From VXPQ01 sp965117025 (GTDB lineage Bacteria; Bacteroidota; Rhodothermia; Rhodothermales; VXPQ01), in NCBI GenBank assembly GCA_965117025.1, contig OZ220746.1, positions 1,922,001 through 1,986,000 of the forward strand: a stretch of 64,000 nt of DNA. The letters run 5' to 3'. The notes under the pieces were generated by a model. It did not search any database, was not told the DNA's origin, and saw only the letters and a program-made list of their open reading frames with translations. The position numbers were made by a program, and so were the translations under genes. Below are positions 8,929 through 16,294 of the stretch, one piece after another; within the stretch, counting starts at the first letter, position 1, and each line of letters starts with the position of its first letter.

Positions 8929-9387
8929 ATGACTGTGCGCATCGCGCACAGGGGTAGTAAGGAATGGGAAGCCGTGAAAGCCATTCGCACGCAGGTGTTT
9001 ATCGAGGAACAAAACTGTCCGTGTGAACTGGAGTGGGACAAATATGAGGAGATCAGTCGCCATGTGCTTGGATTGGTAGACGGCGAGCCGATTGCGGCGG
9101 CAAGGTGGCGTATGCTGGCGTATCGACAACGTCCTTCCGCCAGGCTGGAACGATTTTCCGTGCTGCGGGACTACCGCGGGAAAGGGTACGGAAAGGCTCT
9201 TGTATCCTGGGTTATCGAGGATGCCCGCCGGGCCGGCTTCGGGGAATACATTCTCCATGCCCAGTTGCATCTTGAAGATTTTTACCGATCGTTCGGCTTC
9301 CAGACCGTCGGCGACCCGTTTGAAGAAGTCGGAATCCCGCACATCAGGATGGTCCGCTGCGACGGCGGTCCCTGCAAGGAGGAGTAG
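8929..9387 (+). CDS. GNAT family N-acetyltransferase, ElaA-like
   Basis: 152 residues from the ATG at 8929. The acetyl-CoA binding motif A is visible as RDYRGKGYGKALV (near residue 80), with the conserved FIEEQNCP near the N-terminus and FYRSFGFQ near the C-terminus, as in ElaA/YjdJ-like proteins. Substrate unknown. Three ATGs lie upstream in frame (8875, 8896, 8905), but the domain begins at MTVRIAHRG, so the last start is preferred. Confidence 0.85.
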   Translation: MTVRIAHRGSKEWEAVKAIRTQVFIEEQNCPCELEWDKYEEISRHVLGLVDGEPIAAARWRMLAYRQRPSARLERFSVLRDYRGKGYGKALVSWVIEDARRAGFGEYILHAQLHLEDFYRSFGFQTVGDPFEEVGIPHIRMVRCDGGPCKEE

Positions 9388-9424
9388 ACGCTCGGGGACG
9401 GTGCGCCCCGTCTTTTTCGCTGTA

Positions 9425-10477
9425 CTATTCTTCGGGTGCGTTCAGGTCGACGTCCACTACATTCGGGTTGATGTGCACCGTTACGCTTGCACGGAGCCGG
9501 TCGATTTCGCTCTGGACCGCCTCACGCTGCCGTTCCTGAAGAATCATCTGACGCGCTTCGGAGGAGTCCATCAGGGTAGCGGCTCGCCGCCCGGTCAATT
9601 TGATGAGGTGATACCCGAAGCTCGTTTCGACGGGTTCTTGCGTTACATCTCCCGAATCTCTCAGGGCATAGGTGGCTTGCTCGAAAGGCTCTACCATGTC
9701 TCCCCGGCTGAAGAAGCCGAGATCCCCGCCGGCGGGCCCGGAAGGCCCTTGCGAGTGCTGTTGGGCCATTTCTGCGAAGTCCGCCCCCGCCCGGATGCTA
9801 TCGAGCACCGCTTCGGCCTGGTGTAGCGTGGAATCTTTCTGTTCGGCAGTCGCCGACGGAGGGGGAATAAACAAAATATGCGAAGCGCGCACTTCCTCAG
9901 CCCGCGATTCGCGGAATGCTGAGATATCCTCTTCCTCCGGTTCCTCGGCATTCGCCGCAAAATGATCGAGCATGGCCCGCTGCGTGATATCAATACCGAT
10001 CTGTTCGCGGAGGCCCTCTTCGGTCAGGTTATCTCCCGCCAGGGCTTGCCTGAACGATTCCTCGTCGGGAAATTGCGCCATAATCTGCTGCATCCGCTGT
10101 TCTATGTCGTCCTCGCCCGCAGCAAGGCCAAGGCGATCCGCTTCGCCGAAGACCAGATGCTCCAGCAGCACAAATTCTTCCACAAGGCTTTTTCGGAGTC
10201 TGCGGGTTTCTACCGCATTGCCCAGGATACCGAATTGCATCGCAGCAAACTGGACCTGCTCCTCGAAGGTTTGCGTGGAGAGGGTGTCTGCTCCGAATTC
10301 GGAGGTTACGACGACCGCAAGCGAGGCATCCGACAACGGTTCGCCCATGGCATATTGCACATCGCTGGTTTCTTCGGGAGTTTCTTCGTCGGATCCGCAT
10401 GCCATCAACAGGAGCAGCAGGCAAAGCACTGTACCGACGCGGGCAGGTGCGGAAAAAGACTGGATGAAAGCGTTCAT
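9425..10477 (-). CDS. Parvulin-type peptidyl-prolyl isomerase, lipoprotein (SurA/PrsA-like)
   Basis: About 350 residues from the ATG at 10477. A signal peptide ends in a lipobox (LLLLMACGSD), so the mature protein should be anchored to a membrane facing the periplasm. An acidic linker and a SurA-N-like helical chaperone part precede one parvulin (rotamase) domain, from VRASHILF to FGYHLIKLTG, at roughly residues 205-305. It probably assists folding of exported or outer-membrane proteins. Only one PPIase domain is seen, versus two in E. coli SurA. Confidence 0.88.
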   Translation of the reverse strand: MNAFIQSFSAPARVGTVLCLLLLLMACGSDEETPEETSDVQYAMGEPLSDASLAVVVTSEFGADTLSTQTFEEQVQFAAMQFGILGNAVETRRLRKSLVEEFVLLEHLVFGEADRLGLAAGEDDIEQRMQQIMAQFPDEESFRQALAGDNLTEEGLREQIGIDITQRAMLDHFAANAEEPEEEDISAFRESRAEEVRASHILFIPPPSATAEQKDSTLHQAEAVLDSIRAGADFAEMAQQHSQGPSGPAGGDLGFFSRGDMVEPFEQATYALRDSGDVTQEPVETSFGYHLIKLTGRRAATLMDSSEARQMILQERQREAVQSEIDRLRASVTVHINPNVVDVDLNAPEE

Positions 10478-10622
10478 GGATAGTATGGTTATCACCGGAT
10501 GCGACATGCGGCATGCACAGGTCTTGATCTCGTTTTCTGAAACTCTTCAGGAGGATTTGCGTTGCAAAAAGTCAGGGCACGGTCGTTTAATACATACTGT
10601 TATTGGCTGTCGCCGTCAACCC

Positions 10623-10695
10623 GCCGCGTTCGTCTAGGGGTTCAGGACGCCAGCCTCTCACGCTGGTAACACGGGTTCGAATCCCGTACGCGGTA
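10623..10695 (+). tRNA. tRNA-Glu (anticodon CUC)
   Basis: A 73-nt cloverleaf. The acceptor stem is GCCGCGT paired with ACGCGGT (one G-U), the anticodon stem CCAGC/GCTGG with loop CTCTCAC gives anticodon CUC, and the T-arm is ACGGG TTCGAAT CCCGT. The discriminator is A. The next bases are CCT, so a complete CCA tail is not encoded. Confidence 0.93.
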
Positions 10696-10702
10696 CCTTT
10701 AA

Positions 10703-10727
10703 GGGGTGGGATATCTCCCCATACCCC
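10703..10727 (-). terminator. Possible terminator hairpin between clpP and tRNA-Glu
   Basis: On the minus strand GGGG-TA-TGGG can pair with CCCA-CCCC across a 7-nt loop, about 30 bp past the clpP stop. Only a short T-poor tail follows, so termination is uncertain. Confidence 0.3.
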
Positions 10728-10756
10728 AAGCAGAGGGCCTTTCTCGCCCCTCATGT

Positions 10757-11449
10757 CTACATGTCCGGTTCCTCCGCCGCTTGCTGCTGGTGGTTCAGCA
10801 CATTGTCCACGATGCCATAGTCTTTGGCTTCCTGGGCGCTGAGCCAGTAGTCGCGGTCCGCGTCGCTCTCGATTTGTTCGACCGACTTGTTCGTATGCCG
10901 GGCAAGGATTTCGTACAATAACTTCTTCAGGCGGATAATTTCTTTTGCCTGGATTTCGATATCCGATGCCTGGCCCTGCGTGCCGCCCAGCGGCTGGTGC
11001 ATCATGATGCGGGAGTTGGGCAACGCACCGCGTTTGCCCTCGGCCCCCGCCGCAAGCAGAATCGAACCCATCGAGGCGGCGAGCCCCACACAGGTCGTGG
11101 CGATCGGGGCGCTGACCCATTGCATGGTGTCGTATACGGCGAGGCCGCTGTATATGATGCCTCCCGGCGAGTTGATGTACATGTTGATATCCCGCTCGGA
11201 ATCCTCACTCGTCAGGTACAGCAGTTGCGCCACCGCGAGGTTCGCGATCTGATCGTTCACGGGAGTTCCGAGAATGACGATGCGCTCTTTCAGCAGACGG
11301 CTGAAGATATCGTAGGCGCGTTCGCCCCGGTTCGTTTGTTCGACGACCATCGGCACGAGTGTGCCGACGGATTCCTTGCGGAAGGGGCCGCTGTAGATAC
11401 TGCTCGGGACAGAGAGGTCCTGCGAGAATTTGACAAAATCGTCTACCAT
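10757..11449 (-). CDS. clpP: ATP-dependent Clp protease proteolytic subunit ClpP
   Basis: 230 residues. The serine protease triad is visible as Ser126 in GLAASMGS, His151 in MMHQP and Asp200 in ESDADRD, with the usual spacing. YINSPGG forms the oxyanion region. The N-terminal extension of about 25 residues is probably a processed propeptide. ClpP assembles into a tetradecamer that degrades proteins unfolded by ClpX or ClpA/C. It lies 98 bp downstream of tig on the same strand, the common tig-clpP order; clpX does not follow here. Confidence 0.97.
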   Translation of the reverse strand: MVDDFVKFSQDLSVPSSIYSGPFRKESVGTLVPMVVEQTNRGERAYDIFSRLLKERIVILGTPVNDQIANLAVAQLLYLTSEDSERDINMYINSPGGIIYSGLAVYDTMQWVSAPIATTCVGLAASMGSILLAAGAEGKRGALPNSRIMMHQPLGGTQGQASDIEIQAKEIIRLKKLLYEILARHTNKSVEQIESDADRDYWLSAQEAKDYGIVDNVLNHQQQAAEEPDM

Positions 11450-11547
11450 GCGCGGCGGAAAGAATACGTGATGCTCAAAGGGGATGATGCTACCGTATCC
11501 CCGGACGGGAGTTCCGCCGCAGCCGTGCTTGTTACGGACGCTCCCGG

Positions 11548-12888
11548 TCAGGCAGGGATAACAATGGAGGACTCGGATGAAGCATCTTCATCGAGCAGCG
11601 CCTGGAATGCTTCCGGATCCTTGTCTTCTATTTCAAAGGCGTCGGTAAGGCGGGCGAAAACCTTGCGGCTCATCAGGCGCTCCCGGATCTCGTCCAGGGC
11701 GCCGGTACGTTCGTAGTACCGGCGCAACGTTTCAGGGGCCAGTTCATCGCTCCCCTCGGTGGCCTTATCGAACCAGGCGTCGAGATCATCCTCGGTTACC
11801 TCCAGTTGCTCGCGCTCGATATAGGCGTCGCGGAGCAGATTCCACTTGGCATGCCGTCCCGCCACGCTGCGCCGCTCTTCCCGGAAGGCCTGTTCGTCGA
11901 AATTTTGCGGTTCCTTGCCGTTGTTGCGTTTTTTCACGTCATCGACAAAACCGTCCAGGTACATTTCCACCGCCGATTCGGGAATGGGAATGTCGTGCAA
12001 GGCTATCATACGATCGACAATGCGGTCGACAAGCAATTCCTGGGTGCGCTCTTCCCAAAGCGCATTCAGTTGCCCGCGGATGACGCTTTTCCATTCTTCC
12101 AGATCGCTTGCTTTTCCTTCCGTAACCTCCTCGGCAAACGCATCGTCGAGATCGGGCAGGTCCCGGCGTTTCGTTTCCTTGACGGTAGCCTGATACCGGC
12201 GCACGGGTCCCTTGTTGTCCTGGTCAGGCGGGATTTCCACGGTGAATGTCTCTCCTGCCCGTCTGCCGAGTACGCCATCCCGGATGCTTTCGTGCAGATC
12301 CTTGTCGTCGACGAAAAAAGTCACTCCCTCTTCTTTTTCTCCGATGACGGGGGTGCCGGTTTGGTCGTCGAGGCGCTGCATGTCCATGACGACCTGAAAA
12401 TCTTCCGTGATTTCATCCGTCTCGACAGGAACCAGCGCGGCGCGGCTTCTGCGGATGCGCTCCAGATGTTCCGCCACATCCTCCTCGGTGACTTCGCGCT
12501 TGAGGCGCGGGATTTTTTCGCCGGAAAGATCCTTCAACGTGATTTCGGGCCGGACCCCGAACCGGATCACTGCCCGCAAGTCGCCGTCCATTTCGTAATC
12601 GAGCGTGGTGAGCACAGGGCGGCCCACCACATCGTATTGCTCGCTTTCAATCACTTCCTTGCGGAATGCTTCCTGCACCTTTTCCTGGGCAAGCATATAA
12701 GCGATTTCTTCCCCATGGATTCTTTTGACGAGACCCACAGGGACCTTGCCAGGGCGGAAGCCTTTCATTTCCGTGCGTGTCCGTTGCCGTTGCAGGGCGA
12801 CGTTGAAGTCGGACGCGAGTTCTTCCGCTTCAGCCTCGATTTCAAGGTCGCAGGTTACTTCGCTGATCCGGTTAATATGGGTCTGCAT
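11548..12888 (-). CDS. tig: Trigger factor (ribosome-bound chaperone and PPIase)
   Basis: 446 residues, the usual length. The N-terminal ribosome-binding domain carries the GFRPGKVP signature, a central FKBP-type PPIase domain follows, and the C-terminal helical arms end in an acidic tail. It binds nascent chains at the ribosomal exit. The ATG at 12888 is preceded by one C and then by the terminal GAGTATCC of a family 1 element, so no Shine-Dalgarno sequence fits in the normal window; the leader is supplied by the repeat. clpP follows. Confidence 0.95.
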   Translation of the reverse strand: MQTHINRISEVTCDLEIEAEAEELASDFNVALQRQRTRTEMKGFRPGKVPVGLVKRIHGEEIAYMLAQEKVQEAFRKEVIESEQYDVVGRPVLTTLDYEMDGDLRAVIRFGVRPEITLKDLSGEKIPRLKREVTEEDVAEHLERIRRSRAALVPVETDEITEDFQVVMDMQRLDDQTGTPVIGEKEEGVTFFVDDKDLHESIRDGVLGRRAGETFTVEIPPDQDNKGPVRRYQATVKETKRRDLPDLDDAFAEEVTEGKASDLEEWKSVIRGQLNALWEERTQELLVDRIVDRMIALHDIPIPESAVEMYLDGFVDDVKKRNNGKEPQNFDEQAFREERRSVAGRHAKWNLLRDAYIEREQLEVTEDDLDAWFDKATEGSDELAPETLRRYYERTGALDEIRERLMSRKVFARLTDAFEIEDKDPEAFQALLDEDASSESSIVIPA

Positions 12889-12889
12889 G

Positions 12890-12966
12890 GGATACTCTGA
12901 TTAAGTCCGCAAAGCTCAGAGGCTGAGAGGGGGGCGATGGCAAGGAATGACGAAGCAGTGTGGTGT
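12890..12966. repeat. Family 1 element, one-sided copy (copy B)
   Basis: GGATACTCTGATTAAGTCCG at 12890, followed by the CTCAGAGGCTG arm and the inner GGCAAGGAATGACGAAGCAG, which also occurs in copies A and M. No matching opposite terminus is seen before the next gene. It directly abuts the tig start codon. Confidence 0.7.
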
Positions 12967-13023
12967 TTATGCACAGACGGTGACCGCCGTCATTCGGGGA
13001 CGACGCTGCGCGGTCCATACGGG

Positions 13024-13293
13024 CTATATCGACGCCAGCCTGTGGTGGGAAATCGGAATGAGGTAATTGTGTTCGAGCACATCTTCGTGTACGCCGAATT
13101 CGCCGGTGCCGCGAAAATCTACTGCTACGTACGATCCGACAATCTGTTTTACCTCCCCGATGCCGTAATAGGGCGGATGTGGGCCATAATAGACCAGTTG
13201 GCCTTCCCGGAAGGTCTTCTTGTACCGCGCGCGCCGGTGAAACGAGGGGATCACCGGGAGCAGGTCCAGTCGATATGGCAGGGATTTGTTCAA
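13024..13293 (-). CDS. Small hypothetical protein, possible SH3-like fold
   Basis: 89 residues. After a basic N-terminus the chain reads as a short beta-rich domain (GQLVYYGPHPPYYGIGEVKQ, then VAVDFRGTGEFGVHEDVL), the pattern of a small barrel such as KOW, CarD-like or DUF3553-like domains; this is inference only. I do not recognise a family. It sits alone between two family 1 repeats (copies B and C), on the strand of tig, and ends about 58 bp past copy B. The composition is protein-like, not a repeat translation. Confidence 0.5.
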   Translation of the reverse strand: MNKSLPYRLDLLPVIPSFHRRARYKKTFREGQLVYYGPHPPYYGIGEVKQIVGSYVAVDFRGTGEFGVHEDVLEHNYLIPISHHRLASI

Positions 13294-13359
13294 GGGGGTT
13301 TTCCCAAGTCATTTTCCAGAAAGGTATGGTATGCGCGGGACCTCCGCCACCTCTCGATA

Positions 13360-13422
13360 GGATATTCTGATTAAGTCCGCGAAGTTCAGAGGGCGAGAGA
13401 AGTGGACTTATTCAGAGTATCC
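13360..13422. repeat. Family 1 element, short palindrome (copy C)
   Basis: A 63-bp copy with both termini (GGATATTCTGATTAAG and TTCAGAGTATCC) and most of the interior deleted. It makes a strong hairpin. The surrounding 13294-13612 interval (319 bp) has no other gene that I can support. Confidence 0.72.
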
Positions 13423-13612
13423 TGCAAAAGTTCACGACTGCTGAAATTCCCCTGTCGCGGGAAACGGAATACGATGCGGGCTTGGTTGTGGTCCCGGCAT
13501 TCGTTATTATTGCGGTCCCGACGGCGGTGATTCCGGGCGAGGCGTTTGCCCGAGAGTTCCTTTGCCGCGCGCCCATTCGGGCTTTGTTAGACACGATGCG
13601 ATTCATATCGGC

Positions 13613-13900
13613 ATGAGTTCCACTGAATTCGACACGAAAATGGTTGATCGCCAGGTCGGCCGCAATGCAGAGCTGTTCGCCCGGGCCATCAACGGTCTGG
13701 ATACCGCGGAGCAACGGTATCCCTACCTGCGCATTCTTGTCAGCATTGTGGAACAGGCCCACCCGGAGTGGAATCAGGCGCCGCAAAAGGGTCGTCAGAT
13801 TGCCCGCCTCATCCAGGAAATGGGGGCACGCGTCGACGAAGGCGAAATCGTCGAGGTCGTTCGCGTCCGCGATGAGGAACGAGGCTATTTCTACGATTGA
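13613..13900 (+). CDS. Short DUF4290-like protein
   Basis: 95 residues from the ATG at 13613; an upstream in-frame ATG at 13562 adds 17 less convincing residues. The stretch VGRNAELFARAINGLDTAEQ and the following helices resemble the start of DUF4290 (GRN, then a helix with a D-x-E-x-R type turn), a Bacteroidota family of unknown function, but the usual protein is about twice as long. It may be a short form or only similar by chance. The gene lies between repeat copies C and D and is convergent with ruvC. Confidence 0.5.
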   Translation: MSSTEFDTKMVDRQVGRNAELFARAINGLDTAEQRYPYLRILVSIVEQAHPEWNQAPQKGRQIARLIQEMGARVDEGEIVEVVRVRDEERGYFYD

Positions 13901-13908
13901 ACGGGCTT

Positions 13909-13948
13909 CTCGCAGCCTCTGAGATTCGCGGATTTAATCAGAGTGTCC
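13909..13948. repeat. Family 1 element, right half (copy D)
   Basis: TCTCGCAGCCTCTGAGATTC, then GCGGATTTAATCAGAGTGTCC. It lies 9 bp after the stop of the DUF4290-like gene and contains the TAA stop of ruvC (minus strand, 13934-13936). Confidence 0.68.
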
Positions 13949-14497
13949 TTCGATGACGATATGCGGATTCGCCCGCAGGAAGCTTTTCCAGCTGGAGGGT
14001 CTTTGGGTTTCGCCTTTCGCGCGGCGGTGCACATGACATAACCCGACGGCGAGGGCGTCGGATGCGTCGGCCTCCATGGCCTTATGGTCGTTCCCGTCCT
14101 TGATCGACAGAATAGCGCGCACCATATAGCGGACCTGTTCTTTCGAGGCATTGCCGCGCCCGGTGACCGCTTTCTTGACTTGCTTCGGGGTATACTCGGT
14201 TACCGGAATCTCCCGATTCAGTATGGCGATCATGGCGGCCGCCTGGGCGCGTCCGAGTTTCAACATGGACTGGGGGTTGCTTCCGTATACGGGCATCTCG
14301 ATGGCGCATTCGTCCGGACAAAAGCGTGCGGCAAGCGCCGTGATCCCGTCGTAAATCTTTTTGAGGCGAAGCGGGTGCTCGTCGTACCGGTCAAGGCGCA
14401 GCACGCCATATTCCAGTGCACGTTCCTCGGAGCCATCGCAGGTGATGACGCCATAGCCTGTGTACTGAGAACCGGGGTCGATGCCAAGTACGATCAT
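13934..14497 (-). CDS. ruvC: Crossover junction endodeoxyribonuclease RuvC
   Basis: About 187 residues from the ATG at 14497. The RNase H-like fold is seen from the first acidic residue in LGIDPGSQYTGYG, then AIEMPVYGSNPQSMLKLGRA, the basic TPKQVKKAVTGRGNASKEQV and the acidic EADASDALAVGLCH. It resolves Holliday junctions with RuvAB. It follows yebC by about 23 bp, the common yebC-ruvC pairing. The last residues (EGHSD) and the stop codon are encoded by a family 1 repeat, so the native C-terminus was probably altered by insertion. Confidence 0.94.
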   Translation of the reverse strand: MIVLGIDPGSQYTGYGVITCDGSEERALEYGVLRLDRYDEHPLRLKKIYDGITALAARFCPDECAIEMPVYGSNPQSMLKLGRAQAAAMIAILNREIPVTEYTPKQVKKAVTGRGNASKEQVRYMVRAILSIKDGNDHKAMEADASDALAVGLCHVHRRAKGETQRPSSWKSFLRANPHIVIEGHSD

Positions 14498-14520
14498 TGT
14501 ATGCACCCGGTGGGGATTTG

Positions 14521-15276
14521 TCAGAAAGACAGGGCGGCGAGGGTTTCCTCGTTCATATCCAGCGTGGTGAAGACCGCCTGTACGTCCTGATGGTCGTCGA
14601 TGTGACCGATCAGGCGCAATATCTTCCGGGCATCGTCTCCGGGAAGGGTCACGGTCGTTGAAGGCTCCCGCACCAACTGAGCCTCGCCGATTTCTACGCC
14701 GGCGTGTTCGAGCGCCGCGCGTACCTCTTCGAGCAGATCGGGCGGCGTGACGATCATATATGTATCGTCCTCCTCTTGCATGTCCTCGGCGCCTGCTTCT
14801 GCAACGATTTCGAACAGGGCCAGTTCATCATGTGGCTGTCCGGAGGAGGAAATTTCTATTACGCCTTTGCGTTCGAACAGGTATCCCACCGAGCCGGACT
14901 TGCCGAGGCTTCCGCCCCCTTTACTGAAAAGATGGCGCAGGTCGGCTACCGTTCGGTTTCTGTTGTCCGTCAGCGTTTCTACGAACACCGCTACGCCATG
15001 CGGTCCATAGCCCTCGTAGGTAACCTCTTCGTAGTCCTCCCCCTGAATTTCCCCGGTCCCGCGCTTTATAGCCCGCTCGATATTGTCCTTCGGCATGTTC
15101 TCGGCTTTTGCCTTTTCGACCGCCAGCGCCAGCGAAGCGTTCATACCGGGATCACCCCCTCCTTCCCGGGCGGCTACCGTGATGTCGCGGGAAATACGCG
15201 CCCAGATTTTCGACCTGCGTTGGTCGGTTTTGGCCTTATGCCGTTTGATCTTGGACCACTTGTTATGACCGGCCAT
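14521..15276 (-). CDS. yebC: YebC/PmpR family protein
   Basis: 251 residues with the family hallmark N-terminus MAGHNKWSKIKRHKAKTDQ, then ENMPKDNIERAIKRGTG and EGYGPHGVAVFVETLTDNRN. The family was first described as transcriptional regulators; some members relieve ribosome stalling. Cytoplasmic. First gene of a probable yebC-ruvC operon on the minus strand. Confidence 0.95.
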   Translation of the reverse strand: MAGHNKWSKIKRHKAKTDQRRSKIWARISRDITVAAREGGGDPGMNASLALAVEKAKAENMPKDNIERAIKRGTGEIQGEDYEEVTYEGYGPHGVAVFVETLTDNRNRTVADLRHLFSKGGGSLGKSGSVGYLFERKGVIEISSSGQPHDELALFEIVAEAGAEDMQEEDDTYMIVTPPDLLEEVRAALEHAGVEIGEAQLVREPSTTVTLPGDDARKILRLIGHIDDHQDVQAVFTTLDMNEETLAALSF

Positions 15277-15373
15277 GGCGAACGGTACACACTATAGCAT
15301 CGTGAGAATCAGGGCGGTGCACCTAAATCTACGCGCCCCGGCGCTAACATGGTATTCTCCGGCGGGTTCTTCA

Positions 15374-15381
15374 GAGTATCC
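15374..15381. repeat. Family 1 element terminus only (copy E)
   Basis: TTCAGAGTATCC (15370-15381) is an isolated element end in the 281-bp gap between yebC and the sigma factor gene. Short, so it could be chance, but it matches the family end exactly. Confidence 0.4.
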
Positions 15382-15557
15382 TTACACATCTTTCACCGCG
15401 TATAGGGGCGGAACGGCGCAAATAGGTCGGGGAATGGCTATCTTCGTATATCTTCGGTTGCATCGCGGCGGCGGATATTCCCGGCATTGCCCGGCGTTCG
15501 CCTGATGCCGTCAGACACGGAAAGTTCTCCGGAACGGGTGAAACGGCCTGTTCGGTC

Positions 15558-16169
15558 ATGCCTGAAAAGAAGCCCCAAACAATCCCTTCCGAATCTGCCG
15601 AACAGGACAAACTGTGCGTGGCGCGCGCACTCGCCGGCGACCAGACGGCTTATGCCGAACTGCTCGAAAAATACCGGAATGCGCTTCACCAGCACATCCG
15701 GAAGATCGCCCGGGATCGTATGGAGGTCGACGATCTGGTCCAGGACAGTTTTGCCAAGGCATTCGCGGCGCTTGCGTCGTATTCTCCCGACTATGCCTTT
15801 TCCACCTGGCTGTACAAGATTGCGACAAATCATGCGATCGACTACGTCCGGAAGAAAAAACTCCCCACGCTATCCATTGACCAGCCCATCAAGACGGATG
15901 AAGGAGAGATGTCGATGGAGTTGCCGGACACTACGTACCGTCCGGACCGGCACATTGTGGAGGACGAACGAAAAGCCCTGATTCAGGAAGCCATCGATGC
16001 GCTTCCGCCGAAATACTACCGTGTTATCGTGCTGCGCCACCAAAGAGAAAAAAGTTATGAAGAGATTGCGCAAGAGCTTGATTTGCCGTTGGGCACCGTG
16101 AAAGCGCATATTTTCCGTGCGCGCGAGTTGCTCAACAAATACCTGCGTGACCAGCGTCATCTGCTTTAG
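15558..16169 (+). CDS. ECF-type RNA polymerase sigma factor
   Basis: 203 residues with the two-domain ECF layout. Region 2 contains DLVQDSFAKAFAALASY and FSTWLYKIATNHAIDYVRK; region 4 contains ALPPKYYRVIVLRHQREKSY, EEIAQELDLPLGTVKAHIFR. It directs RNA polymerase to a specific regulon. No anti-sigma gene lies next to it. The TAG stop codon is the first three bases of the family 2 repeat that follows. Confidence 0.93.
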   Translation: MPEKKPQTIPSESAEQDKLCVARALAGDQTAYAELLEKYRNALHQHIRKIARDRMEVDDLVQDSFAKAFAALASYSPDYAFSTWLYKIATNHAIDYVRKKKLPTLSIDQPIKTDEGEMSMELPDTTYRPDRHIVEDERKALIQEAIDALPPKYYRVIVLRHQREKSYEEIAQELDLPLGTVKAHIFRARELLNKYLRDQRHLL

Positions 16170-16249
16170 GGTCTGTTACCACTATGCAACGCCGCATGGC
16201 GGGAAAATAGGCCCCGCAGAGCATTGCTGCATAGTGGTAACAGACCCTA
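16167..16249. mobile_element. Family 2 palindromic element, complete
   Basis: 83 bp with perfect 22-bp terminal inverted repeats (16167-16188 and 16228-16249) running from TAGGGTCTGTTACC to GGTAACAGACCCTA. It is bounded by TA on both sides, the pattern left by IS630/Tc1-mariner type insertion. No coding capacity, so MITE-like. It provides the stop codon of the sigma factor gene. Confidence 0.72.
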
Positions 16250-16279
16250 AATTCCCCTATTCGCCGCATCCGTTCTGAA

Positions 16280-16293
16280 CAATCAGAGTATCC
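16280..16293. repeat. Family 1 element terminus at purB start (copy F)
   Basis: CAATCAGAGTATCC ends at 16293; one C follows, then the purB ATG at 16295. The same junction, GAGTATCC-C-ATG, occurs at tig. Confidence 0.55.
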
Positions 16294-16294
16294 C

